From an uncultured Pelagibacteraceae bacterium (GTDB taxonomy: Bacteria > Pseudomonadota > Alphaproteobacteria > Pelagibacterales > Pelagibacteraceae), in the NCBI GenBank assembly GCA_902571375.1, contig CACGBP010000004.1, positions 38,313-102,312 of the forward strand: a stretch of 64,000 bases of DNA, read 5' to 3'. The translations under genes and the position numbers were made by a program. Position 1 is the stretch's first letter. Every line of letters begins with the position of its first letter. Positions 55,388 to 63,617 of this stretch are shown here, piece after piece. Below the pieces are notes generated by a model. The model searched no databases. It had not been told where the DNA came from and saw nothing but the letters and a program-made list of their open reading frames with translations.

Positions 55388-56356
55388 ATGAAAAAACTTT
55401 TCATTCAAATTTGCAAATTATTTGGGCTAGAACTTATTGATCAAAATAGATTTTCATCTCCAACATTAAATAAGGAATTAAATCAAGATCTTTCAATAAT
55501 TAATAAAAAATCAATAATATTACCACTTGGTGAAGTTAAGATTACAAGAAAAGTTAATTCAATTTTGATAATTATTAGAATGAATACTGAAATAGAAATT
55601 TGGGATCAAAATAAAAAAAGATTATTTGAAAAACCAAAAATAGAATATTCAGCACGTTCAATAAAATCTTTAATTAAATCAGTCAATTTTTGCAAAACAA
55701 AATACCCAAATTTGAAAATAAAAACCTTAATTATAGATGATAATTCAAATAGTGAGAATTTGAACCTAATTAAAGGAATTGTAGAAAATGAGGATTTTGA
55801 GATTATTTCTTTAGATCTCAAAAAATTTGAAGCAAAAATAAAAAAACAAAATAGCAATGAAACTTATTCTAACTTAGCAAGTTTATTACAAAGTTTTGAA
55901 ATAGGTAAAGATAGAGGTGATGATCTTATATTTTTTGTTGAAGATGACTATTTACATTTCGAACCTATGTTAGAAGAAATGGTTGCTTCTTATGAGAGGA
56001 TATCATCTCAAATAGGTAGAGACATATTCATGTGTCCCTCTGATTATCCATATTTGTATATGACAAATGAAAAAACTAATATTTTGATTGGTAATAAAAG
56101 ACACTGGCGTACAGTTAATAAAACTCTTTGTACTTTTATGACCAGCAAAAATTTACTTGATAAATATTGGGATAATTTCAATAAAACATGTCAAGATCGC
56201 CATGATCCTTTTGAAAAATATATTAATGAAATCTATGAAAAAGAAATCTGCATTTCACCAATTAAAAGTTTATCCCTTCATTTGACTAATATAAATTCAA
56301 GCTATGGACTTTCACCATTTATTGATTTTAAAAAATTATGGGATCAAAATAGTTAA
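55388..56356 (+). CDS. Glycosyltransferase family 2-like protein
   Basis: A 322-aa soluble protein. Residues about 90-125 (SLIKSVNFCKTKYPNLKIKTLIIDDNSNSENL) resemble the first nucleotide-sugar strand and the DDNS loop of GT-A glycosyltransferases. LIFFVEDDYLHFEPMLEEM near 180-198 supplies a DxD-like acidic metal site. The N-terminal 85 residues and the C-terminal part (HDPFEKYINEIYEKE, then SLHLTNINSSYGLSPFIDF) are not recognised. The acceptor is unknown. A clear hairpin terminator follows the stop. Confidence 0.65.
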   Translation: MKKLFIQICKLFGLELIDQNRFSSPTLNKELNQDLSIINKKSIILPLGEVKITRKVNSILIIIRMNTEIEIWDQNKKRLFEKPKIEYSARSIKSLIKSVNFCKTKYPNLKIKTLIIDDNSNSENLNLIKGIVENEDFEIISLDLKKFEAKIKKQNSNETYSNLASLLQSFEIGKDRGDDLIFFVEDDYLHFEPMLEEMVASYERISSQIGRDIFMCPSDYPYLYMTNEKTNILIGNKRHWRTVNKTLCTFMTSKNLLDKYWDNFNKTCQDRHDPFEKYINEIYEKEICISPIKSLSLHLTNINSSYGLSPFIDFKKLWDQNS

Positions 56357-56382
56357 AAGCCCTCTTGAGGGAGAGGGCTTTT
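56355..56382 (+). terminator. Intrinsic terminator after the glycosyltransferase-like gene
   Basis: AAAAGCCCTCT (56355-56365) pairs perfectly with AGAGGGCTTTT (56372-56382) around the six-base loop TGAGGG. The A-run before and T-run after the stem make it usable from either strand, so it could also stop transcripts coming down from amtB. Confidence 0.88.
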
Positions 56383-56412
56383 ATAGTTTAACTAACTAGA
56401 GAGAAATTTTTT

Positions 56413-56470
56413 TAAGGGGCTCTCCGTATGAGTAACGTTGCGGATACACAGAGAGCGGAGAACCCCTTTA
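56413..56470 (-). promoter_or_regulatory. Large imperfect hairpin in the amtB 3' region
   Basis: TAAGGGGCTCTCCG (56413-56426) pairs with CGGAGAACCCCTTTA (56456-56470). This gives two six-pair helices separated by a single mismatch, closing a 29-base loop. It lies 10 bases downstream of the amtB stop. It lacks a U-run on either strand, so it is not a standard terminator and may be a structured 3' element. The 12 bases at 56459-56470 are the exact reverse complement of a stretch just upstream of the amtB ribosome-binding site (57796-57807). Confidence 0.65.
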
Positions 56471-56480
56471 TTGTTAACAA

Positions 56481-57782
56481 TTAGTCACGTATTGCATATG
56501 CAATCACACCAGTTTCAGTGACATCAGTACCTTTAGTTTCACCTTCCTTACTTAACCTTAGGCCAATAGTTGCTTTAATAGCGCTAAACACTATGTAAGC
56601 GACTATAAACACAAATATGTTTACTGATAACACACCAATTAACTGAGTACTAAAATTTGCACCAGAATTTGTAGCAGGTACAATTAACGTGCCCCAAATT
56701 CCAGCAAATAAGTGTGCAGGTATAGCACCAACTACATCATCAATTTTTAATGAGAATAGTAGTTTCGTACCATAAACTACAATTAGACCACCTACAGCAC
56801 CGATTAAAATAGCTGCAAAAGGTGATGGAGCTAATGGTTCGGCAGTTACTGCAACTAATCCACCAATACATCCATTTAACATTTGGACAACATCTGTTTT
56901 ACCAAAATGTAATCTTGTGATTATAGCTGCACCAATTACTCCACCTGCGCCTGCTAAAAATGTATTCATGAAAATAGTTGATACAGCAATAGCATCAACA
57001 GCAGTTCCCATAGCTAATTGCGAACCACCATTAAAACCAAACCAACCTAGCCATAAAATAAATACACCAATTGTTACTAACGGAATTGATGAGGCTGCGA
57101 ATGGCTTAAGCGGTGCTGGAGCACCAGACTTTGTAAATCTTCCAAGTCTTGGACCAATAATCATTGCACCAGCTAAAGCTGCTGCACCACCAGTTGAGTG
57201 AACTAGAGTTGAACCAGCAAAATCGGAAAAACCTGCTTCTGCTAACCAGCCTCCACCCCACTGCCAACCCATTACGATTGGATAAATAATTCCTGAAAGA
57301 ACTGCAGCGAATACGAAGAATGGCCATAACTTAATTCTTTCAGCCATTGTTCCAGAGACAATAGAAACTGTAGTCGCACAAAAAACCATCTGGAAATACC
57401 AGTCTGATCCATCTGAGTAACCTGTATCTACTGAACTTGCGTCTGACCATGGTATAAATTTACCGATATAACCTCCTTCTGGTATACCGTAGGCTAAATT
57501 ATAACCCACAAGCCAAAACATAATTCCTGCAATTGAAAATAAACCTATATTTTTTGCACAGATAACGGATACACTTTTTGATGTAACCATTCCTGACTCC
57601 AACATTGCAAATCCTGCAGCCATAAACATGACGAGGAAACCACAAATAAGGAATAATAAGGTATTAAAAATAAAACCAACTTCAGCAGAAACTGTAGTCT
57701 CTGCCATTCCTGCACTACTCATGTTTAATAAAAAAATTAAACTAATAAATGGTGCACTTATTTTCTTTAATAATTTAGTCAT
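56481..57782 (-). CDS. amtB: Ammonium transporter
   Basis: Inner-membrane ammonium channel, 433 aa with signal peptide (MTKLLKKISAPFISLIFLLNMSSAGMA) and 11 spans. Family segments are GFAMLESGMVTSKSV near residues 57-71, WQWGGGWLAEAGFSDFAGSTLVHSTGGAAALAGA near 172-205 (with the pore His and the DFAGSTVVH motif), and GAIPAHLFAGIWGTL near 352. A strong GGGAGG site lies seven bases upstream of the ATG. No glnK is adjacent. Both flanks carry the same 12-base element in opposite orientation (see findings). Confidence 0.96.
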   Translation of the reverse strand: MTKLLKKISAPFISLIFLLNMSSAGMAETTVSAEVGFIFNTLLFLICGFLVMFMAAGFAMLESGMVTSKSVSVICAKNIGLFSIAGIMFWLVGYNLAYGIPEGGYIGKFIPWSDASSVDTGYSDGSDWYFQMVFCATTVSIVSGTMAERIKLWPFFVFAAVLSGIIYPIVMGWQWGGGWLAEAGFSDFAGSTLVHSTGGAAALAGAMIIGPRLGRFTKSGAPAPLKPFAASSIPLVTIGVFILWLGWFGFNGGSQLAMGTAVDAIAVSTIFMNTFLAGAGGVIGAAIITRLHFGKTDVVQMLNGCIGGLVAVTAEPLAPSPFAAILIGAVGGLIVVYGTKLLFSLKIDDVVGAIPAHLFAGIWGTLIVPATNSGANFSTQLIGVLSVNIFVFIVAYIVFSAIKATIGLRLSKEGETKGTDVTETGVIAYAIRD

Positions 57783-57795
57783 AAGACCTCCCTGT

Positions 57796-57807
57796 TAAAG
57801 GGGTTCT
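57796..57807 (-). repeat. 12-base inverted-repeat arm in the amtB 5' leader
   Basis: TAAAGGGGTTCT on the plus strand (AGAACCCCTTTA in the amtB message) sits directly before the amtB ribosome-binding site. The identical 12-mer occurs in opposite orientation at 56459-56470 behind the gene. In the mRNA the two copies are perfectly complementary. Confidence 0.7.
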
Positions 57808-57876
57808 TATATTTTTATTAAATTTAAAAACTAACGCTGATTAGGAAAATTGGGTATGCAATTTTTGCATATAGAA

Positions 57877-57908
57877 ACAGCCTTAACGCAATTAAGCATT
57901 AAGGCTGT
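57877..57908 (-). terminator. Intrinsic terminator after the HU gene
   Basis: ACAGCCTTAA (57877-57886) pairs perfectly with TTAAGGCTGT (57899-57908) around a 12-base loop. It starts 10 bases behind the HU stop on the minus strand and is followed there by TTTCTA, a weak U-tract. It separates HU from amtB. Confidence 0.78.
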
Positions 57909-57918
57909 AAAAAGCGTG

Positions 57919-58194
57919 TTATCTATTGAAAACTTCTTTTAAAGCTTTTGCTGGTAAGAATTTAACCTTTTGAGATGCAGCAATTTGAATTTGCTCACCA
58001 GTTCTAGGATTTCTTCCAACTCTAGCTTTTCTCTTAGCCACTTTATATGTACCAAACCCAGCAATTTTAACTGAATCATCTGCTTTTAAAGCGTCTAAAA
58101 TAGTATTGGTAATAGTGTCAAAAGTTCTTTCGGCATCAGCTTTACTTAAATTTAAAGCGCCTGAAAGTTTGACTACTAATTGTTTTTTATTCAT
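57919..58194 (-). CDS. hup: HU-type DNA-binding protein
   Basis: Histone-like nucleoid protein, 91 aa. The dimerisation half starts MNKKQLVVKLSGALNLSKADAERT-like sequence, and the DNA-binding arm reads GFGTYKVAKRKARVGRNPRTGEQIQIAASQKVKFLPAKALKEVFN with the conserved RNP of the arm tip near residue 61. A GGAG ribosome-binding site precedes the ATG. It is monocistronic: a 158-base AT-rich gap upstream and a terminator downstream. In many alphaproteobacteria HU follows lon, but not here. Confidence 0.96.
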   Translation of the reverse strand: MNKKQLVVKLSGALNLSKADAERTFDTITNTILDALKADDSVKIAGFGTYKVAKRKARVGRNPRTGEQIQIAASQKVKFLPAKALKEVFNR

Positions 58195-58352
58195 TTTAGC
58201 TCCGGTTTTATTAGGTTATTTACTATTTTTATCAAAAGTGTTGATAAATCAAGACTTTTTTTAGTGTCTAAAAAAAAGTTATACACAATATATTGTAAAA
58301 TTATTGATAAACGTTGATTTTACTAGCTTTTTGAGCTTTAGGTTTATTTTTA

Positions 58353-59465
58353 TTATCTAAATAAACCTAAGTCTTTTAGGTCATTAAACGTTGTAAAAAA
58401 CATTAATGATAGCAATAAAAACAAACCGATTCGAAAAAAACCCTCTTGAGTTTTTTGTGATAAGGGACGACCCAAAACTTTTTCAAAAGCATAAAACATC
58501 AAATGTCCACCGTCTAACATTGGAATTGGAAATAAATTAACCAATCCTAGACTAATAGAAATATATGCCATCATACTAATAAAAGCTAAAATACCAAATT
58601 CGGCAACTTGACCCGAAATTTTAGCTATTCTAATTGGACCGCCAAGTTGAGAGGTGTCAGCTTTACCAAATATCATTGCACCAATATATTTTAATGAAGA
58701 AATACTCACATAATAAACTTCATTTGCTGCATGATAAATTGCTTGTGCTGGTCCCAATTTTACATGATTAATTTCATTATTATAAGCACCTAATTTAATA
58801 CCAACTATTCTTTTATTAATTTGATTTCCAAGATTATCCTCGCCTTTGACTGTTTTAGGTTTTATCTTTAATGATAATTCTTCATAAGAACGTTTTACTT
58901 TGAAATCTATAATTTCATCTGTTGACATTGTTATATATTTAGAAACTTCCATGATACTTTTTACTTTATTCCCATCGATTTCTAAAATAATATCATTTTG
59001 TTTCAATCCACCAACCATTGCAGGGCTATCTTTTTGAACTTCATTAATTACAGCAGGAGTGAAATCTTTACCAACAAAGGTATAAATTGAAAAAAATATA
59101 ACTAAAGCTAATAAAAAATTTGCTAATGGGCCACCAAAAACAATTAAAACTCTTTGATACAAAGGTTTTAAAACAAATAATTTTTCTCTATCTTCCTCAC
59201 TATATTTTTGAATAATTTTTTCTTGATCAGCTTGAGAAAAAACATTTCGATCACCAAAAAATTTTACATATCCACCTAAAGGTATCCAGCATATTTTCCA
59301 TCTTGTACCTGATTTATCATTCCATCCAAAAATTTCTTGACCAAAACCAATTGAAAAATCAGTTACACCTACACCATATTTTTTTGCAAAATAATAATGT
59401 CCATATTCATGTATAAAAACCACAACAAGTATGAGTAAGATAAAAGGTAATATATAGCTCAACAT
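58353..59465 (-). CDS. rseP: RseP-type site-2 intramembrane metalloprotease
   Basis: Membrane zinc protease (M50 family) that cleaves transmembrane anti-sigma factors and signal peptides, 370 aa. Zinc ligands HEYGH are at residues 19-23 in the first span. FGGPLANFLLALVIFF near 112, one PDZ domain (about 130-200, with SPAMVGGLKQNDIILEIDG) and the third ligand in FPIPMLDGGHLMFYAFE near 316 complete the active site. It usually lies between dxr and bamA; here it is the end of a minus-strand run after a glutamine amidotransferase. Confidence 0.95.
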   Translation of the reverse strand: MLSYILPFILLILVVVFIHEYGHYYFAKKYGVGVTDFSIGFGQEIFGWNDKSGTRWKICWIPLGGYVKFFGDRNVFSQADQEKIIQKYSEEDREKLFVLKPLYQRVLIVFGGPLANFLLALVIFFSIYTFVGKDFTPAVINEVQKDSPAMVGGLKQNDIILEIDGNKVKSIMEVSKYITMSTDEIIDFKVKRSYEELSLKIKPKTVKGEDNLGNQINKRIVGIKLGAYNNEINHVKLGPAQAIYHAANEVYYVSISSLKYIGAMIFGKADTSQLGGPIRIAKISGQVAEFGILAFISMMAYISISLGLVNLFPIPMLDGGHLMFYAFEKVLGRPLSQKTQEGFFRIGLFLLLSLMFFTTFNDLKDLGLFR

Positions 59466-59473
59466 TTTTATTA

Positions 59474-60268
59474 CTAATTCTTATTAATATTATCCAACCA
59501 ATTTTTTAACTCAAGCATTCTTTGCAATTTATTTGATACTAAAATTTCCTCTTTGATAAAAGATATATGATTTTTTATCTCTGTCTCATTTTTAAAAGCT
59601 TTTCTATTTTCAATTAATTTATCTTTTCTAAATTCAATTAAACTTATCATTTTTTCATAAGTGATTTCTGGATGATATTGTAATCCCCAAATTCTTGTAT
59701 CCCCTACATTAAAATATAAACTTTGTACCTTATTTATTTTATTTGAAGCTAGACAGACACCATTGCTAGGTAACGTAACAACTTCATCAAAATTAAAAGC
59801 TGGTGAGTTAAATCTATTATCTTTATCTCTATATAATGGATGATTTAATCCATCTTTACTTAACATAATTTCATTTGCTATACCTATATGAGAGTTGGTG
59901 GCTTTTTTTACTTCTCCTCCTGCAGCTGTAACAGCTACTTGCATACCCCAACAAATAGCTAAAATATTTTTAACTTTTTTTTGACACTCTTTCATAAATT
60001 CAATCTGTCTCTTTATTTCAGGTGTATTATTATAAATATTAAGACTGCTTCCACCCCAAATTAAACCATCATAATTTGAAAGTTTTTCACTAACTAAACT
60101 TAAATTTTCATCTGACGATGGATTTACAACATCAAAGTTTAGGCTGTTAGTAAAATGATTTAAACTATCTTTTAAACTTTCAGTATGAGTTTGAATACCT
60201 ACTTCAGAGAAATTTTGGTTTTCTTCTCTGAGATTTCCCTCAACAATCAAAATATTTAAGTTGCTCAT
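59474..60268 (-). CDS. Class I glutamine amidotransferase-like protein
   Basis: A 264-aa protein of the GMP-synthase-like glutaminase fold. The catalytic Cys is in ILAICWGMQVAVTAAGG near 106 and the His-Glu pair in GLQYHPEITYEKM near 196. A stand-alone domain with IGIANEIMLSKDGLNHPLY recalls the group that hydrolyses gamma-glutamyl compounds or serves unknown amidation. The partner is not known. It abuts the iron alcohol dehydrogenase gene by one shared base, so they may act in one pathway. Confidence 0.8.
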   Translation of the reverse strand: MSNLNILIVEGNLREENQNFSEVGIQTHTESLKDSLNHFTNSLNFDVVNPSSDENLSLVSEKLSNYDGLIWGGSSLNIYNNTPEIKRQIEFMKECQKKVKNILAICWGMQVAVTAAGGEVKKATNSHIGIANEIMLSKDGLNHPLYRDKDNRFNSPAFNFDEVVTLPSNGVCLASNKINKVQSLYFNVGDTRIWGLQYHPEITYEKMISLIEFRKDKLIENRKAFKNETEIKNHISFIKEEILVSNKLQRMLELKNWLDNINKN

Positions 60269-61431
60269 TAAAATAACTTTCCTGACATGCTATGTTGATA
60301 CAAAATTTTCATATCTTTTTCAGTTAATTTTTTTGGATTTCCTCCTGTTGAAGGATCATTTAAAGCCATTTTTGATAAACGATCTAGTTCCAAATTTTCT
60401 TCTTTAATTACTTCAGACAGTTTATGAGGTATATTGAGTTTTTTTCTTAAATCCAAAATCCATTTTAAAAAACCATCAAATGATTTTTCATCTATTTCTA
60501 AATACTCGCAAACTTTTATAATTTTATTTTCAATAGCTTCTTTATTAAACGTTAAAACATAAGGCATGAATATCGCATTTGATAAACCGTGATGAATATT
60601 ATTTAAAGCATTTACTGGATGACTTAAAGAGTGTATAGCACCCAAACCTTTTTGAAAAGCAGTAGAGCCCATGCTAGCAGCAGTCAACATGTTCATTCTT
60701 GCTTCGACATTTGATCCATTATTTACTGCTTCTAATAACCATTTCTTAATCAACTTCATTCCCTCTAAAGCTATTCCATCTGCCATTGGATGATAACCTG
60801 GAGCACAATATGCCTCTAAATTGTGAGCTAAAGCATCCATACCTGTGGCTGCTGTAATTTGTGAAGGAAGTCCAACAGTCAACAAAGGATCTAAAATTAC
60901 AATTGATGGTAAAAATTTTGGATGAAAAATTATGTTTTTTACTCCTGTTTGCTCATTTAAAATTACAGAAGCTCTTCCTGTTTCTGATCCTGTGCCAGCT
61001 GTAGTTGGAACTGCAATAATAGCTGCAATTTTATCTGAGTTGGCTTTCGTCCAGTTATCTCCAACATCTTCAAAATCCCATATAGGTAATGTTTGGCCAG
61101 ACATAAATGCAACAGCTTTGCCAACATCTAAACTACTACCACCTCCAAAAGCTATAACGCCATCACAATTTTTCTTTTTGTAATAAACAACTCCTTCATC
61201 TACATCTGTGCCAGTTGGATTGCCCATAATATTTGAATATATATCTGTACTAATATTTTCATTATTTAATTTCTTTAAAGTTTTTTTCAATATTTCTGAA
61301 TTAGCCAAACCGCTGTCAGTAATTAGCAAAGGTTTTTTTATATTTAATGTTCTGCATGCTAAACCTATATCTTTAATTCTATTTTCACCAGCCCATATTG
61401 TTGTTGGGTAATTCCAGTTAAATTTTTTCAT
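60268..61431 (-). CDS. Iron-containing alcohol dehydrogenase
   Basis: Group III metal-dependent alcohol dehydrogenase, 387 aa. NAD-binding GGGSSLDVGKAVAFMSG is near residues 97-113, PTTAGTGSETGRASVI near 143, and the metal ligands are in TGMDALAHNLEAYCAPGYHPMADGIA (Asp and His near 200) and HSLSHPVNALNNIHHG near 267-282. The substrate is probably a small alcohol or aldehyde. It follows the TPR protein by two bases. Confidence 0.93.
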   Translation of the reverse strand: MKKFNWNYPTTIWAGENRIKDIGLACRTLNIKKPLLITDSGLANSEILKKTLKKLNNENISTDIYSNIMGNPTGTDVDEGVVYYKKKNCDGVIAFGGGSSLDVGKAVAFMSGQTLPIWDFEDVGDNWTKANSDKIAAIIAVPTTAGTGSETGRASVILNEQTGVKNIIFHPKFLPSIVILDPLLTVGLPSQITAATGMDALAHNLEAYCAPGYHPMADGIALEGMKLIKKWLLEAVNNGSNVEARMNMLTAASMGSTAFQKGLGAIHSLSHPVNALNNIHHGLSNAIFMPYVLTFNKEAIENKIIKVCEYLEIDEKSFDGFLKWILDLRKKLNIPHKLSEVIKEENLELDRLSKMALNDPSTGGNPKKLTEKDMKILYQHSMSGKLF

Positions 61432-61433
61432 TA

Positions 61434-61988
61434 TTATATTGATTGTTGTTTAATTAGTTCCTTGATCTCTTTTATCATAATTTTCGGTGATTTCATTGTA
61501 GGATATATTTTTTGTGCTTTTTCATAACTCATAATAGCTTTTTCATAATTTTTTAATTGAATATTAACCAAACCTTGTCCAGCAAGTGCACCAAAATGTC
61601 TTTCTTCAAGCTTTAAAACTTTATCTATATCATTTTGTGACTTTTGAAATTCTCCCAATAAATATAAAACTGTTGCACGTTTATTCCATGCTTCTGCCCA
61701 ATTTGGATCAAGTTCGATTACTTTTGTAAAAATTGTAACAGCTTCATTAAGTTTATCATTTTTAACTAAAGCAGAACCCTCAGATAGCATTAGAGTAAGT
61801 TCATTTTTTTTTGGATGTGTGCTCCAAATTTTCCAGATTTTTTGCTCTATCTCAAAAGTTAAAACTGGATTATTCATTTTTAATTCACTAAAGAGTTTAT
61901 CTAATTGTTTTTTTCTCTCATCTGCAAAAACCTCAGATAAACTTAAAAAGGAAAATATGAAAATAGTAAAAAATTTTTTAAATTTCAT
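61434..61988 (-). CDS. Exported TPR-repeat protein
   Basis: A 184-aa protein with a signal peptide (MKFKKFFTIFIFSFLSLSEVFA). It has three to four tetratricopeptide repeats: about residues 60-93 (LSEGSALVKNDKLNEAVTIFTKVIELDP), 94-127 (NWAEAWNKRATVLYLLGEFQKSQNDIDKVLKLE) and 128-161 (HFGALAGQGLVNIQLKNYEKAIMSYEKAQKIYP). A periplasmic scaffold for protein-protein contact is likely; the partners are unknown. It starts four bases inside the end of the GNAT-like gene. Confidence 0.85.
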   Translation of the reverse strand: MKFKKFFTIFIFSFLSLSEVFADERKKQLDKLFSELKMNNPVLTFEIEQKIWKIWSTHPKKNELTLMLSEGSALVKNDKLNEAVTIFTKVIELDPNWAEAWNKRATVLYLLGEFQKSQNDIDKVLKLEERHFGALAGQGLVNIQLKNYEKAIMSYEKAQKIYPTMKSPKIMIKEIKELIKQQSI

Positions 61989-62551
61989 TTAAATTTTTTA
62001 ATTACTTTATACTCAAAATTCTGAGTTGTTTCATTTATTTGTAAAAGCTTTGCACCGTTTCTTAAGTGAAATTTAGTCGCCATATCTGTTAATGGGGATA
62101 ATGTTATTAATCTATTAAGATGATTTGATTTTTTAATTTTTTTAAAAACTTCTTTTACAATCAATTTTCCTCCTCCCTTTTTTTTGGACCAAACAGTGTA
62201 AGCAATTGCTATCTGACCACCAGCTTGATCTCGCATAGCAGTTTGTAAAAATGCATCGGTACTAAGTTTTTCTAGTTCTTCAACACTTTTTGGAATTTTA
62301 TTTGTATAAGCAAAACACATAACAGCATGAATTTCTCCCTTGTATTCAACTCCAAAAATTTTTCTTCCGTGACCTGTTCTAAACTTGTTATCTAGCTCTG
62401 GTCTAACAGGATCTTCATCGGTGTTACAACTTTTAAGCTCAACAAGTTTTGCACCCTTAACCCACCCAAAAAAATTATCGATATTTTTACTTAAAACTTG
62501 TCTATTTTTTCTTAGCCTAGCTTTAATTCTTGGATTAAATTTTTGTTTCAT
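61985..62551 (-). CDS. GNAT-fold acyltransferase-like protein
   Basis: A 188-aa soluble protein. The middle has strands and a loop (EIHAVMCFAYTNKIPKSVEELEKLS and QIAIAYTVWSKKKGGGKLIVKEVFKKIKKS) where the GGGKLIV segment resembles the acetyl-CoA pyrophosphate loop. MATKFHLRNGAKLLQINETTQNFEYKV near the C-terminus has the Asn-Gly ending of GNAT proteins. Similarity is weak, so I call only the fold. It is upstream of the TPR gene with a four-base overlap. Confidence 0.6.
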   Translation of the reverse strand: MKQKFNPRIKARLRKNRQVLSKNIDNFFGWVKGAKLVELKSCNTDEDPVRPELDNKFRTGHGRKIFGVEYKGEIHAVMCFAYTNKIPKSVEELEKLSTDAFLQTAMRDQAGGQIAIAYTVWSKKKGGGKLIVKEVFKKIKKSNHLNRLITLSPLTDMATKFHLRNGAKLLQINETTQNFEYKVIKKFK

Positions 62552-62604
62552 AATTTAAGTAGATTATTTAACCATTTATTTAAAATTTAGTATGTGTAAA
62601 AAAA

Positions 62605-63351
62605 TCATATAAAATAATCATATAAAAGCTTTGTGCTTGTTACGAAAATTAAAGCATATATAAAATTATAAAACATCTTTTCTTCGATAATTTTAATTAA
62701 TTCATATCCAATTAAAATTCCCAAGAGCGCAACTGGAAACAATACTACTGAATGATTAAAAGACTCTAAATTTGTCATAGATAAATTAATATACAATGGT
62801 AATTTTATTAAATTCACAAAAGTAAAAAAAAATATTCTTGTTCCTACATAGATTTTTTTTTTCATTCTAAGTGGAAGCAAATATAGACTGGTTGGAGTCC
62901 CTCCAGCATGCACACAAAAACTTGTAAAACCTGCAATTACTGAACATGTTCCACCTTTTAAAAAATTTTTCTCTGATTTTTCATCTTTATCTTTTTTAAA
63001 AAAGAAATAATGACCTGCAAACAAAAAGCCCATTAATCCAATTATAAATTTTAACAAGTCTTCTGAAAAATATGAAAAGGTCAATGATCCAATAATTATA
63101 CCAATAGCCGCAAATGGAACCATTAATTTCAAAGTTCCTAAATCAAATTCTTTTCTATATTTATAAACAGCAATAAAATCTGAGAAAATTAAAATTGGTA
63201 AAATAATTCCTAAAGCTTGATTTAGTGGCATCACTATTGTCATTAACGGAACAGAAATTAAAGTCATGGAGCCGCCTAGGCCTGATTTTGCAATTCCGTA
63301 TAAAATTATAGCTGGAACAACTGTTAAAAAAAATAATAAGTCTATTTCCAT
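62605..63351 (-). CDS. TauE/SafE-family membrane protein
   Basis: A 248-aa, eight-span exporter-like protein, the second of this family in the window. Repeat one is YGIAKSGLGGSMTLISVPLMTIVMPLNQALGIILPILIFSDF (residues about 18-59), and repeat two has GGTCSVIAGFTSFCVHAGGTPTSLYLLP near 131-158. Members move sulfite, sulfoacetate or other small anions, but here there is no sulfur gene next to it. It overlaps the small GNAT gene by ten bases. Confidence 0.85.
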   Translation of the reverse strand: MEIDLLFFLTVVPAIILYGIAKSGLGGSMTLISVPLMTIVMPLNQALGIILPILIFSDFIAVYKYRKEFDLGTLKLMVPFAAIGIIIGSLTFSYFSEDLLKFIIGLMGFLFAGHYFFFKKDKDEKSEKNFLKGGTCSVIAGFTSFCVHAGGTPTSLYLLPLRMKKKIYVGTRIFFFTFVNLIKLPLYINLSMTNLESFNHSVVLFPVALLGILIGYELIKIIEEKMFYNFIYALIFVTSTKLLYDYFI

Positions 63352-63611
63352 TCATTTAATGATCTTAATAACTTTGATCCCAAAGGGCTGATTGGTTCTT
63401 GAAGTACTATTTCTTTTCCAGTTTTTTGTTTTACTAATTGTAATAATTTATTTGCTACACCCTGTTTTCTAAAAATTGGATTTACAAAAATATACTCTAC
63501 TTCACCTTTCTCATTAAATCTAACAAAGCCTATTGTTGTATTGATATTCTTAAGTATAAAAATACTATCTAACTCAACTAATTCAAAACTCTCTAAATCA
63601 AAACTCTTCAT
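63342..63611 (-). CDS. Short GNAT-family N-acetyltransferase
   Basis: An 89-aa protein that resembles a minimal GNAT core: IGFVRFNEKGEVEYIFVNPIFRKQGVANKLLQLVKQKTGKEIVLQEPISPLG. The EVEYIFVNPIFRKQGVANKLL stretch is the acetyl-CoA-binding beta4-loop-helix (R/QxxGxG/A). It is shorter than most GNATs, but the central motif is intact. It lies six bases downstream of the NeuB-like gene. Confidence 0.75.
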   Translation of the reverse strand: MKSFDLESFELVELDSIFILKNINTTIGFVRFNEKGEVEYIFVNPIFRKQGVANKLLQLVKQKTGKEIVLQEPISPLGSKLLRSLNEWK

Positions 63612-63617
63612 TGAATG

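Noticed and set aside
55351-55404. Hydrophobic N-terminal extension of the rhodanese
   Set aside because: It overlaps the start of the divergent glycosyltransferase-like gene and is probably leader sequence; ATG at 55350 fits the domain.
56413-56470. Intrinsic terminator for amtB
   Set aside because: The hairpin is large but is not followed by a U-run on either strand; the nearby hairpin at 56355-56382 is the better terminator.
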